Positions 17,473 through 26,042 of a stretch of DNA of 64,000 nucleotides are shown here, in pieces (positions within the stretch are counted from its first letter, which is position 1; each line of letters opens with the position of its first letter). The stretch is from JANXQG01 sp963780045 (GTDB lineage Bacteria; Planctomycetota; Planctomycetia; Pirellulales; Thermoguttaceae). Position numbers and translations under genes: made by a program. The stretch spans positions 682,001-746,000 of the forward strand of contig CAVZZZ010000001.1 in NCBI GenBank assembly GCA_963780045.1. The letters run 5' to 3'. The notes beneath the pieces were generated by a model, which saw only the letters and a program-made list of their open reading frames with translations, made no database searches and was not told the DNA's origin.

Positions 17473-17826
17473 ATGAACATGGCCATACGAGAAAACGTGA
17501 ATAGGATCGCGCGGGAGTTCATACTACCTCGGCTGGCGCTTTTCTGCCGCTTCCTAATCGTGGCGATAAGTTGCGTGCTTGTCACGGTCGCGTTCGCGTA
17601 CGCTGGCCTCAGAAACGTCTCGCCGCTTTTTCACAACGGTTTCATTGTGTTCGGTATTCCCGCCGTTATGGCCGTTGACGCCTTTGTTTATTTCGCGTGG
17701 AAGGCGACGCCGTTGCAGTTCGGTATCGCGCGGCGCCTAGTAACAGCGTTAGCCTTGAGCTTGCTTGCATTGGTGCTCTCAGGATGTGTCGCGGGCTTCG
17801 TCATTTTCAATACTTGGGGGAGCTGA
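17473..17826 (+). CDS. Membrane protein, candidate immunity for Rhs tip 2
   Basis: A 117-residue protein with three hydrophobic spans (LALFCRFLIVAISCVLVTVA; FIVFGIPAVMAVDAFVYFAW; LVTALALSLLALVLSGCVAG). GAGG lies just upstream of ATG 17473; ATG 17479 is also possible. It follows the toxin stop by 36 bases. Small, fast-evolving membrane proteins directly behind Rhs tips are typical immunity proteins. There is no sequence family to confirm this. Confidence 0.55.
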   Translation: MNMAIRENVNRIAREFILPRLALFCRFLIVAISCVLVTVAFAYAGLRNVSPLFHNGFIVFGIPAVMAVDAFVYFAWKATPLQFGIARRLVTALALSLLALVLSGCVAGFVIFNTWGS

Positions 17827-17965
17827 TGGTTTTCCAAGTTGGGCCGGAAAAATGGGATAAGCGGAGGAAAAAGGGGACGTCACCGACTACTGTTAACAGC
17901 TATATACTGAGATCCCGGGCAATGTGGAATAACTAGCTCGCGCCCCGTCCGGCGGCACGCGTAAT

Positions 17966-18246
17966 ATGCATCATTCAACGAGCGTAACTCGGACAGGAAT
18001 CGTCGTTGGCAACGATTCATCGCCGCGCGGTCTCGTCGGTGCGGTGGCGAACTTTACCGCCTCGATGGCCAGGTTCGCCGCGTCCGGCTTCAAAACTGTG
18101 GACGCCAAACTGCACGAAATCCGGTTAGGCAAATGCCGCACGTGCGAACACCGCCGCGATTCGCGGTGCGCGCTCTGCCGCCGCTTCATCGACAAGAAGG
18201 CGTGGCTGCCGCACGAAGATTGCCCGATCGGCCGCCGGCCGGCTGA
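17966..18246 (+). CDS. Small zinc-ribbon protein, copy 2
   Basis: A near copy of the gene at 15962 (VANFTASMARFAASGFKTVD, CRTCEHRRDSRCALCRRF, KKAWLPHEDCPIGRR). The stop codon of copy 1 corresponds to TGA 18244-18246. A one-base loss before it lets the frame run on to 18610 as given. The duplication covers the gene, a short CAAAT-ATGAAA stretch and a REP-like palindrome. Confidence 0.6.
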
Positions 18247-18266
18247 GGAGAGATCAAATCTCAAAT

Positions 18267-19476
18267 ATGAAATCCCTAGCAAAGAGCCTCCCTCACCCTG
18301 GCCCTCTCCCGGGGGGCGAGGGGACGGTGGACTGGTACTTGACGGACGCGCAGCGCAGCGTGCGGGACGTGGTGCAGGGCGAAGTCAGCGGCGGCGCGAT
18401 GACGGCGGAGGTCGTCGATCACGTGATCTACACCGCCTACGGCTGCGCCGACCGTCGAGGAAGGCTCCATGCCGCGGTTCGGCTTCGATGGGCTTCGTTA
18501 CGACGCGGCCACCGGCTTCGATCTCACGGCCACGCGGCGCTACGATCCCAGCACCGGCACTTGGATTCAGCCCGATCCGATCGGATTCTTGGGCGGGCAG
18601 GACAACCTGAGCGAGTTTGTGGGCAACGACCCGACGAATTTCGTCGATCCGAGCGGGCTTGGGCCGATTTCTCCTTGGGGTGACCGCGCTTCAGGGGACC
18701 TCCCCCCGGGCGCTCAATGGTGGGCGAACGGCCCCAATGACATACCGATTGGAATGGTGTGGGTGTATCCGGGCTTTGGCCTGTATTCAAGCGGCGGCGC
18801 CTATGTGCCGTATTATGGCTGCGATTGCTGCGAGGGAGGGGGATTCAACGATCCGTCGGTTGCCGAAAGCCTTGGCCCGCCGTCGGCACCGGGGAGCGGA
18901 CATAAACCTGACGACTACTACAGTCAAGGCGGAAGCGGTTCACATCCCGCTCCGCCGACGACCGCACCGCCTGCCTGGGCGTTTACTAACTATAAGGCGC
19001 TGTCGGCGGTTACCCAAGCGAGTCCGCACTACATCCTAATTCCAACGGGGCAACCGAGTCCTCCACCCCCCCCGCCTTTCCCCAATGTGGCAATTCTCCT
19101 AAATATGGCGAAGGCGGCGGGCAACTCGCCGACCCAGGAACAGTTTGACCAAGCGGAGAGGTTCGTTAACCGGATCAACGGCGGTGATTCTGACGACGCC
19201 CTAAGTATGGTGAAGGATCTTCGAGCTCAGCCGGGCGTGCCCTGGGATAACCAGTTGCTTGCCGCGCTTGACCATTACTTCTATGCGCGGTGTTTGCACG
19301 ACGACTATGGTGTTCCGGCAGGGCCTATAATTATCCTCAATTCAACGTACATAATATGGAAATGTCTCCATCTGCCATTTTGGACGGCCACCTCAAAGCC
19401 TTACGCCCCTCCGTCGCTTCTCCAATGGTCTGCAGGCAATTGGGGTGCAGCCGACGCAGTTGAAAGGAACTATTAA
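18267..19476 (+). CDS. Orphan Rhs C-terminal module 3 (one frame break)
   Basis: It opens with MKSLAKSLPHPGPLPGGEGT, the translation of a REP-like palindrome. WYLTDAQRSVRDVVQGEVSG and the Rhs core end with NDPTNFVDPSG follow. A single extra T near 18445, compared with copy 1, breaks the frame before GFDGLRYDAATGF. The tip after about 18880 (ALSAVTQASPHYILIPTGQ, LLNMAKAAGNSPTQEQFDQA, LLAALDHYFYARCLHDDYG) is unlike tips 1 and 2 and matches nothing I recognise. The stop overlaps the next start (TAATG at 19474), so the tip and its candidate immunity protein are coupled. Confidence 0.7.
18288..18326. repeat. REP-like palindrome inside Rhs module 3
   Basis: CCTCCCTCACCCTGGCCCTC followed by TCCCGGGGGGCGAGGGGACG. 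A degenerate relative lies at the same place in unit 2 (16287-16320). Confidence 0.75.
18325..18880 (+). repeat. Rhs core direct repeat, copy 3
   Basis: Matches copy 1 from GTGGACTGGTACTTGACGGA through to the CCGTCGGTT boundary with few differences, including one inserted T near 18445. Confidence 0.9.
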
Positions 19477-19994
19477 TGTCTGGAAGCAATCGACGCTCCA
19501 GCCCCCGCACTGGATTTCGGAACTCTATAAATGGAGCGTTGGCGCTAATTCTTTTAGATATCGTTTTTTTGGGGAGTTACATGTTCTCGGGGGTCGTTTG
19601 TCCTATATGGTTCGTTATTAGTATAGTGCGGTCAATCGTCACGCGTCCTGCCCTTCGGGTTGCGATTGTTCGAGCTTCTTTTCCGGTAGCTGTCCTCATA
19701 CTCGTGCTAACGAACAATCTTTTGCAAGAACGCGTCGCGGCGGATAATGCAGTCAGAGTGATCGCTGCCTGCGAGAAGTTCCGCAATGAGAATGGAGGTT
19801 ACCCAGATCGGCTCAAGCAGCTTGTTCCGGATTATTTGCACTCGATTCCGAGGGCGAAGTACTCCCTTGGTTTCAGCAGTTTCGGCTATTATAACTCGCG
19901 GAGCCATCCGCCGATAATCTGGTGGTGCGAATTTCCTCCATTCGGTACTCGCGTATACAACTTTGGCACATGCACGTGGCGTTCTCTCGACTAA
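19476..19994 (+). CDS. Membrane protein, candidate immunity for Rhs tip 3
   Basis: A 172-residue protein with hydrophobic spans (ALALILLDIVFLGSYMFSGV; FPVAVLILVLTNNLL). A soluble tail follows (ACEKFRNENGGYPDRLKQLV) that resembles the C-terminal part of type II pseudopilins. It overlaps the toxin stop codon by one base. The same position and membrane character as the other immunity candidates suggest protection against tip 3. No family was recognised. Confidence 0.55.
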   Translation: MSGSNRRSSPRTGFRNSINGALALILLDIVFLGSYMFSGVVCPIWFVISIVRSIVTRPALRVAIVRASFPVAVLILVLTNNLLQERVAADNAVRVIAACEKFRNENGGYPDRLKQLVPDYLHSIPRAKYSLGFSSFGYYNSRSHPPIIWWCEFPPFGTRVYNFGTCTWRSLD

Positions 19995-20220
19995 GACCTG
20001 AAAAGGTGATACTAATCATTACTCTTAATCGGGGACAAAAGGGTCAGAACTATTATCGGAGGAAGCCAACAGGGCGTCGGAACAGGGACGGGGCTAGAAT
20101 TGGTATGTTTAGTGGGCTGTTAGTGAAATACGCCACGCGCAAGCCAAAGGAACGGAGCGCGCGCCAGGAGCGCCGATGGGGAATGCCTTTGGACCGTTGC
20201 TTCCGTAGGCAGCGTCCGCG
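19995..20220. other. Gap before truncated Rhs 4
   Basis: No gene seen. It contains GGGGACAAAAGGGTCAGAAC near 20032, a type of repeat often found around transposable sequences. It probably holds the junction where an Rhs gene lost its 5' end. Confidence 0.35.
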
Positions 20221-21183
20221 ATGGGTAATGCGAATCGCGCGGCGCGCGTCGTCGGCGACAGCGATCCTTATGCGACCGGTTCGCGGACGCTGGGCTACGT
20301 CAACAATTCCGGCGACGACGCCAGCCTCGGTCGCGTCTCCGCGCTTTCGTTCGCGGGCGTCAGTCCGGCGGCTTCCTACACGTACTTCGGCCTGGGCAGC
20401 TTCGCCTCGCTGACATACAACCAGCCCGGCGTGAACAGCACGTTGGCCAGCAGTTCGTCGTATCCCGGTTTCGACCTCTTCGGCCGCGTTATCGACGTGC
20501 CTTGGACGAAGAGCATGACCGGGGACCAGGCGCGGTTGAAATACGGCTACAACCTGGCCAGCAGCCGGACCTATCGCAACGACGCGAAGGCCGGCAGCGG
20601 CTTCGACGAGCTTTACGGCTATGACGGCCTGCAGCGCCTCATGGCTTCCAACCGCGGCACATTGACATCCGGCGACGCCGCGCCGGTTACCGGCTTGAAG
20701 TTGCAACAAAGCTGGGATCTCGACGCAACGGGCAACTGGGGCCAGTTCAGCAACCTCGATCTGGTGACGCCTGCCAATTCGCTCGTGCAGCAGCGCGTGA
20801 GCAACACGGCAAACGAAATCACGACCATTTCCGCGACGGTGAGCGCGGCTTGGGCGACGCCGGCCTACGATCGCAACGGCAATATGACTTCGATTCCCAA
20901 GCCAGCCACGCCGACCGCCGCCTTCGCCGGCGCGTTCGATGCCTGGAACCGCCTTGTGAGCCTGACCAGCGCGGCCAGTTACCGGTACGACGGCCTGCAC
21001 CGTCGCGCACTGAGCACCGTCGGCGGTTCGACGCGCTACTTCGTCTACAACCAGCAGTGGCAGGTGTTGGACGAATATGTCGGCACGTCAACCACTGCGG
21101 ATCGGCGTTACGTATGGGGCCTGCGATACATTGACGACCTTGTCTTGCGCGACCGTTCTAGTGGTTTGTCCAAATCGAGTTTA

Positions 21184-21804
21184 CTAGTTATAGACCTTTG
21201 ACGGAACGCAGGGATCGTCGTGTTCATCTTGGCGAACGAACTCGGGATACAGACTTCGCAGTTTAACGCGGGCGTCGTCCGTTGTGAATTGCCAGTTGAC
21301 CCGTGTGGCACGAAGGTTTCGGTCGGTTTCCCAAGCGGCAACCTCATGGGCCAAGCGTTGGGCGTCGTCGATTCGGCGTGCCAAGCATTGCCGTCCGAGC
21401 ACGCTCAATTCACACTCGGCGATATTCAGCCAGCTTCCGTGTTTGGGTGTGTTATGAATGTCCAGGCGTTCCGTCAATCGCCGCGCTTCGCTCGGCGCAA
21501 AGGCTTCGTAGAACGACGCCGGCGAATGGGTGTTCAAGTTGTCCATGACGAGGATGACCCGCTCCGCGGTCGGATATTTCTCGTCCAAGAGGTCGCGCAG
21601 GGCGTAGGCCCAGTCCACCCGAGTTCGTCTCGCTGTGACGCGGACGTGCCGGTGGCCACGAAGTGGTTCGACAAACATGAAGATGTTGCACGTGCCCAGG
21701 CGTTCGTATTCCGAGTCGTATCGCAACGGTTGACCGGGGCGCATCGGCAGCGGCTGGCGAACTTCACCCACGAGTTGTTTACTGGCTTCATCCATGCAGA
21801 TCAC
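21184..21804 (-). CDS. IS630 transposase, orfB (DDE catalytic part)
   Basis: Catalytic half of the transposase. D in ICMDEASKQL, D in ILVMDNLNTHS and E in HGSWLNIAECELS form the DDE triad of IS630/mariner enzymes. In the frame of orfB the sequence reads back without a stop to the A7 run at 21926-21932 (WLKQQWCLPKKHDGEFVWR). orfB is thus most likely made as an orfA-orfB fusion by a -1 frameshift. Confidence 0.9.
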   Translation of the reverse strand: MICMDEASKQLVGEVRQPLPMRPGQPLRYDSEYERLGTCNIFMFVEPLRGHRHVRVTARRTRVDWAYALRDLLDEKYPTAERVILVMDNLNTHSPASFYEAFAPSEARRLTERLDIHNTPKHGSWLNIAECELSVLGRQCLARRIDDAQRLAHEVAAWETDRNLRATRVNWQFTTDDARVKLRSLYPEFVRQDEHDDPCVPSKVYN

Positions 21805-21905
21805 GGGAAATTGAGGGCTGTACGGGCGGTGGTAGACTTCGAGGACATCTTCCGTCCGCCAGACGAATTCTCCGTCATGCTTCTTCGGAAGACACCATTG
21901 CTGTT

Positions 21906-22406
21906 TCAGCCAAGGCTTAACCGCGTTTTTTTAAGCGTGCCACGCACCGTTTCCGGGCTGATGGAAGGCACGATTTCTAACTCGACCAGCTTGCTGGCCA
22001 GCATTCGCAATGTCCAGCGCGCCCTTCCTTTCGGAGCAGGACCGCAACAAGCGGCCACCAGTTTCGCCTCGGCCGCGCCATCGAGCTTGCGTGAACGAGA
22101 CGGGCATGCCTGTTTCTTGCGGCGGAGCGCGGCCTCCAGTCCATCCTCCACCCATCGTCGGCGAACATTGAAAACTGTCTTGGGGGTGACGCTCAGGGCT
22201 TCCGCGATCTGGGCATCGGTCTGCGCAGCGCCATCTTTGCCCTGGTCCGCCTTGAGCAGAATCCGAGCGCGTGCAAGGGTCAGCGCCGATGCTTTTCCCC
22301 TGCGCACCAAACCGTCAAGTTCCAACCGCTCCCTATCCATCAAACGAACAACGAACACCTTTTTCATGGCTACATCCTTGTATTGCCGAGAGAACCAACG
22401 GTCCAA
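21906..22406 (-). CDS. IS630 transposase, orfA (DNA-binding part)
   Basis: A 166-residue helix-turn-helix part (RARILLKADQGKDGAAQTD, IAEALSVTPKTVFNVRRRWV, RWTLRMLASKLVELEIVPSI). It runs into CTT-AAA-AAA-ACG and stops soon after. Slipping back one base on the seven A residues gives AAC-GCG-GTT-AAG and continues into orfB. Upstream starts inside the ORF (KKVFVVRLMDRERLEL at 22367) are possible. Confidence 0.88.
   Translation of the reverse strand: MDRWFSRQYKDVAMKKVFVVRLMDRERLELDGLVRRGKASALTLARARILLKADQGKDGAAQTDAQIAEALSVTPKTVFNVRRRWVEDGLEAALRRKKQACPSRSRKLDGAAEAKLVAACCGPAPKGRARWTLRMLASKLVELEIVPSISPETVRGTLKKTRLSLG
21926..21932 (-). promoter_or_regulatory. Candidate -1 programmed frameshift site (A7)
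   Basis: Seven A residues on the coding strand at the exact point where orfA must shift by -1 to reach orfB. A-runs are the standard slippery site in many insertion sequences. A simple one-base indel cannot be excluded. Confidence 0.6.
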
Positions 22407-23360
22407 CAGTTCGGCAAAATATCAGGATGTAGTGAATTAGTAAAGTCAAATTGGACAAACCACTAGCGGCGGCGCGCTTAACGAGCGCCTCTACGCCTTC
22501 CAAGACGCCAATTGGAACATGGTGGCGATCTACAACGCGGCGACAAACGCCGTCGTTGAGCGCTACGCCTACACGGCCTACGGCGTCTGCCAATTCCTCG
22601 ATGCCAGTTTCGGCAGCTTGACCGCCAGCGCCTACGACTGGACCGCCCTCTACACCGGCCGCGCGTTGGACGATGAGAGCGGGCTGTACTATTACCGGAT
22701 CCGCTATTATCATTCGGCACTGGGGGTGTTTGTGGGCAGGGACTTCGCCGAGAGCGACATCAACCCCTTCCGCTATTGCGGTAACAATCCAGCCGGCCGC
22801 GTGGACCCAACTGGGCTTTTTTGTGACAACTTGTGTTCAAGTGAGCATGCTTCTAGTGATGTCAAGGTAGACGACGTTGCCTTGAAGCAGGCGAATCGGA
22901 AGATCCGCCCCGAAGTTGAGGAGAGTCTCATTCACGCAGTTAAGGGACTCTTGTTATTGAACTCCCTGAAGACGCTTGTAGAGGGCGCGCAAGGTGGCGC
23001 TGAAGCCGCTGGTGCTGGCGCCGATGCGGCGTACGAACTGTTTATCCACGCGGCAGTTGACGCCATTGAAAAGCTATTGCCCGTCTTGGAGAAGGGCCTC
23101 GCCAAGACCAATGGCATTAGAATCTGGGTCCACCTTGACGCAAAGTGTTGCGAGTATGAGTGGTGCTGCTGCTGGAAGAGGTTGAACTGGCAGGAGCCGG
23201 ACAACGGGGGGTGGGTCCCGTGTCTTGCGCACGGCAAAGATCGCGAGTTCGGCTTTGATTTTGATGCGAAGAATGCAATTGCCAACGCGATACCTGGATG
23301 TGTCAGGAATGCCATAAGGGAGTTCAAGTGCCCGTCGGGCGGGAGGGGAGGCGCGGACTT

Positions 23361-24002
23361 ATGAGCCTGTTTCACCTTAATTCGGTTGAGCTCGCGTTAG
23401 CGCGCGTCGTCGCCGCGATTTTCTTGGTCGTGATTGTGGCGGCGGGTTGTGGTGGCGCGGACTCCGGTTCCGAGAATGCGAGCGAACGTCTTCGGCGGAC
23501 GCGCACCGATATCGAGACAGGGATCGGTAACACAACAAGTGACGGGCAGCGCAATGAGTACGAGAGAATCAGGTCGGCGCTCCAAGTCGCTAACCTTGCC
23601 AGCCTGAAAACGCCAACGATTTGTGCTTCCACCTATTTTCCGAAATACGACAGCAAGCATGGTATGCTTGTGATCGACTGGATTGCACTCGTGCCGCAGG
23701 CGGATGGTGTCCGACTTGAGTGGCCGTCGCACAAGACCAAGGACATGATCATGTCGCGCGAGGAGATTCATGAGAACGAAAAGGATGTGCGGGGCGCCGT
23801 ACTTTACAACGTCGGCCTCCGGTATACAAAGGGCTCGCGCGAGGAGAAGGAGCTGCTGCGTGATCCGAGGCCAATGATTTACCTAATCAAGAATGGTGAA
23901 AAGATTTCTGGTGCCCACGATCTATACGTTACCGGCCCAGTGGACACCTCCTCTGACAGCAAGAAAGGGGAAAGGGGGGAGGAACGGGATAAGCCCAATT
24001 AG
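23361..24002 (+). CDS. Lipoprotein, candidate immunity for Rhs tip 4
   Basis: A 213-residue protein with a lipoprotein signal (VVAAIFLVVIVAAGCGG, lipobox AAG-C), so it is anchored outside the cytoplasmic membrane. The mature part has no known domain. The start ATG shares bases with the toxin stop (ATGA, 23361-23364), implying coupled translation. Periplasmic or envelope lipoproteins are a common immunity type when the toxin acts in the envelope. The assignment rests on position. Confidence 0.55.
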   Translation: MSLFHLNSVELALARVVAAIFLVVIVAAGCGGADSGSENASERLRRTRTDIETGIGNTTSDGQRNEYERIRSALQVANLASLKTPTICASTYFPKYDSKHGMLVIDWIALVPQADGVRLEWPSHKTKDMIMSREEIHENEKDVRGAVLYNVGLRYTKGSREEKELLRDPRPMIYLIKNGEKISGAHDLYVTGPVDTSSDSKKGERGEERDKPN

Positions 24003-24088
24003 TGCGGCGAGGAGCTGAGACGAACAACCGGGCTCGTCCCTTTTGCCCTCATTTTTCTTGTCCATTAAGAAAACGAAAGGAACCTTCC

Positions 24089-24274
24089 GTGACGCCAACT
24101 GAAGTCCGGTACACGTTTGACGAGCAAGGGCGAGTTGCCACCGCCTTCGGGGAGACGACGTGCGAGGTACGGGACTATTACTACCGCGGTGCAAAGAGCG
24201 GAGCGCCGAAAGCGGCAACCAAGAGGCGGCGAGCGGTGGAAAAGAAGCCAAAGCTCAGCAAACGGAAGCCGTAA
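24089..24274 (+). CDS. Small basic protein of unknown function
   Basis: A 61-residue protein starting at GTG, six bases after GAAAGGAA. VRYTFDEQGRVATAFGETTC at the start recalls a single YD-like motif. The C-terminus is Lys/Arg-rich (KRRRAVEKKPKLSKRK). It may be a leftover of an Rhs module or a small DNA/RNA-binding protein. Confidence 0.4.
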   Translation: MTPTEVRYTFDEQGRVATAFGETTCEVRDYYYRGAKSGAPKAATKRRRAVEKKPKLSKRKP

Positions 24275-24403
24275 GGACCGGCGATATAATTGCCGTATTC
24301 ATCACGCTCCGCCGTGATGACAATGCATCAACAACGCTGCGGCCGTAGTCCGCCCGCGATGATGGACGATCATGCTAACTGCAATAGGGAGAAAAGTCCG
24401 ACC

Positions 24404-25426
24404 ATGCGCGTTGTCGTACTCGGCTATCCGCATACCGTCGGCGGCGCGGGCGGGCACTCGTGGGCCGCAATCCGCCTGTGGCGTTCGCTCGGACTGGATG
24501 TCGCCATGCTGCCCTGCTGCAACGTGTTCGGCAACTCCTGGACCGAGCGGCTGGGAAAGATCGGGGTGCCGACCATCCAAGGAGACTCGCTTGCCGCCGT
24601 GCAGCCGGGAGACTGGGTGATCGGGTTCTGTAATCCCAGGTTCTTCGAGCACGCCGCGGAGCTGCGGGAGAAACGGGCGCGGCTCGCTTGGATAGGCTGC
24701 ATGTCCTACGTTGCCGACGTGGAACGCAAGTTCTGCGCAGAGCACGGACCAGTGGACTACACGATCGTTAACAGCCGGTTCCAGGAGGACACCATCCGGC
24801 CGGAGCTGCAGCAGTGGTACCAGCCGGAGCAGATCGTCCGCGTCCCGTCTTGCTTTTGGCCCGACGAATGGAGGTTCTGCCCGAGAGAACGCGGCGCCCG
24901 GTTTTATATTGGCAGGCTTTCCCGGGCCGCTACGGACAAGTATTCGTCGTCCACCTGGCGGATATACGGCAAGATACGCGAGGCGGTCGGCAAGGACGCG
25001 ACCCACGCCCGCGTGATGGCCTGGGACAAGAAGGTGGAAGCCAAAATCGGCAAGCCGCCCGCATGGTGCGAGTGCCTGCCGGCCAAGGCGGAGACCGCGG
25101 AAGCGTTCCTGCACTCGCTGCACGCTCTTGTTTACCGCAACGGCGGCGCCAAGGAGAACCGCCCGCGAGTATGCTTCGAAGCGATGGCCTGCGGGGCGGT
25201 CGTTGTGGCCGAGAACGAGTTCGGCTGGCCGGAACTGATCAAGCACGGCGAAACGGGCTTCCTTGCCGGTGACCACAAGCAATTCGCCCAGTATACTTCC
25301 ATGCTGGCGAAGGACGACCGTTTCCGGCTGCATATCGCACAGCAAGCGAGGGACAATCTGCCGGCGCTGATTGACGCAAAGTGCATCGGCCAGCGCTGGA
25401 TGAAACTGTTTGCGGAAGGGAAGTAA
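24404..25426 (+). CDS. Glycosyltransferase, GT4-like
   Basis: A 340-residue GT-B glycosyltransferase. It starts at MRVVVLGYPHTVGGAGGHSW (the glycine-rich donor/acceptor loop) after AGGGAGAAAAG. The C-terminal sugar-nucleotide domain has the family motif ENRPRVCFEAMACGAVVVAE, with FGWPELIKHGETGFL following. It is the first of three consecutive genes (gaps 1 and 6 bp) that look like a surface-glycan or phage-type glycosylation cassette. Confidence 0.8.
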   Translation: MRVVVLGYPHTVGGAGGHSWAAIRLWRSLGLDVAMLPCCNVFGNSWTERLGKIGVPTIQGDSLAAVQPGDWVIGFCNPRFFEHAAELREKRARLAWIGCMSYVADVERKFCAEHGPVDYTIVNSRFQEDTIRPELQQWYQPEQIVRVPSCFWPDEWRFCPRERGARFYIGRLSRAATDKYSSSTWRIYGKIREAVGKDATHARVMAWDKKVEAKIGKPPAWCECLPAKAETAEAFLHSLHALVYRNGGAKENRPRVCFEAMACGAVVVAENEFGWPELIKHGETGFLAGDHKQFAQYTSMLAKDDRFRLHIAQQARDNLPALIDAKCIGQRWMKLFAEGK

Positions 25427-25427
25427 G

Positions 25428-26036
25428 ATGATCGTCGGCCTTATGGCAATCGGCTCCGCGCGACTTCGCGACCCAGAGGGCCGCTGCGCCGACGGCGTGT
25501 TTCCGTTCTACAAGGAATGCCTTGGCTCGCTGTGCCAGCTTGCCGACAGGGTAATCGTCCGCTGGGACGTCCGTTGCCGGGACATCGAGGCCTACATGGG
25601 CATCCAGGAAGTTTGCCAAGAGAAGCTGGCGGACCTGATAATCGGCGTTTCCAAGTGGAACCGCTGGAACTGGCGGGAAATCCTCTTGCGGCGGATCGAC
25701 ACGCTGGGGCTGGCGCCGACGCTCGTTTTGACGTCCGACCAGGACGAGCAATTCAGTGAAGGCGTCAAGGACGACCTGGACCGCCTTTTGGCGAGCGACC
25801 GCAAGGCCCTCATGTTCAAGTACGAGATGGTCACCTGCGACGGGGCCAACGTGCCGCTCTATCCCGGCGAGGCGCACATGAAGGCCTACAAGTGGCAGCC
25901 GGGATTGAGCTATCGCGGCTACAGGTTCCATGCCCAGGTGACCAACTACGCCCGGCGGGACCTGCGCCTTGCGGCGCGGAGCAAGGTGAAGCACCTTCGC
26001 TATTACACGCCGGAATTGCGGGCAGGACGGAGATAA
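25428..26036 (+). CDS. Glycosyltransferase-like protein
   Basis: A 202-residue protein starting at ATG 25428, one base after the previous stop. MIVGLMAIGSARLRDPEGRC and VLTSDQDEQFSEGVKD suggest a GT-A-like fold with an acidic DQDE metal motif, but no family could be named. ARDL-rich basic C-terminus. Its place between two glycosyltransferase-like genes supports a role in the same glycan pathway. Confidence 0.5.
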   Translation: MIVGLMAIGSARLRDPEGRCADGVFPFYKECLGSLCQLADRVIVRWDVRCRDIEAYMGIQEVCQEKLADLIIGVSKWNRWNWREILLRRIDTLGLAPTLVLTSDQDEQFSEGVKDDLDRLLASDRKALMFKYEMVTCDGANVPLYPGEAHMKAYKWQPGLSYRGYRFHAQVTNYARRDLRLAARSKVKHLRYYTPELRAGRR

Positions 26037-26042
26037 ACGAGA

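Larger units (their letters stand above)
21161..22463 (-). mobile_element. IS630-family insertion sequence
   Basis: It is 1303 bp with about 30-bp imperfect terminal inverted repeats starting GTGGTTTGTCCAA at both ends. It is flanked by TA (21159-21160 and 22464-22465) within CTAG, the known target preference of IS630. It carries orfA and orfB on the minus strand and looks complete. Confidence 0.92.
20221..23364 (+). pseudogene. Rhs/YD protein 4, 5'-truncated and split by an IS630 insertion
   Basis: The first part (20221-21160) holds YD/Rhs sequence (YTYFGLGSFASLTYNQPG, YGYDGLQRLMASNRG, YRYDGLHRRALSTV, ADRRYVWGLRYIDDLVLRDR). The second part (22464-23364) resumes with SGGALNERLYAFQDANWNM and RIRYYHSALGVFVGRDFAES, ending in the core NNPAGRVDPTG. 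Removing the IS with one TA copy joins TCT-AGC in frame, so the insertion is recent. The tip (22816 on) is Cys-rich (CCEYEWCCCW) with a helical stretch before it, and is otherwise unknown. The last codon overlaps the following lipoprotein start (ATGA). An upstream in-frame stop at 20206 shows the 5' part is missing. Confidence 0.75.
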
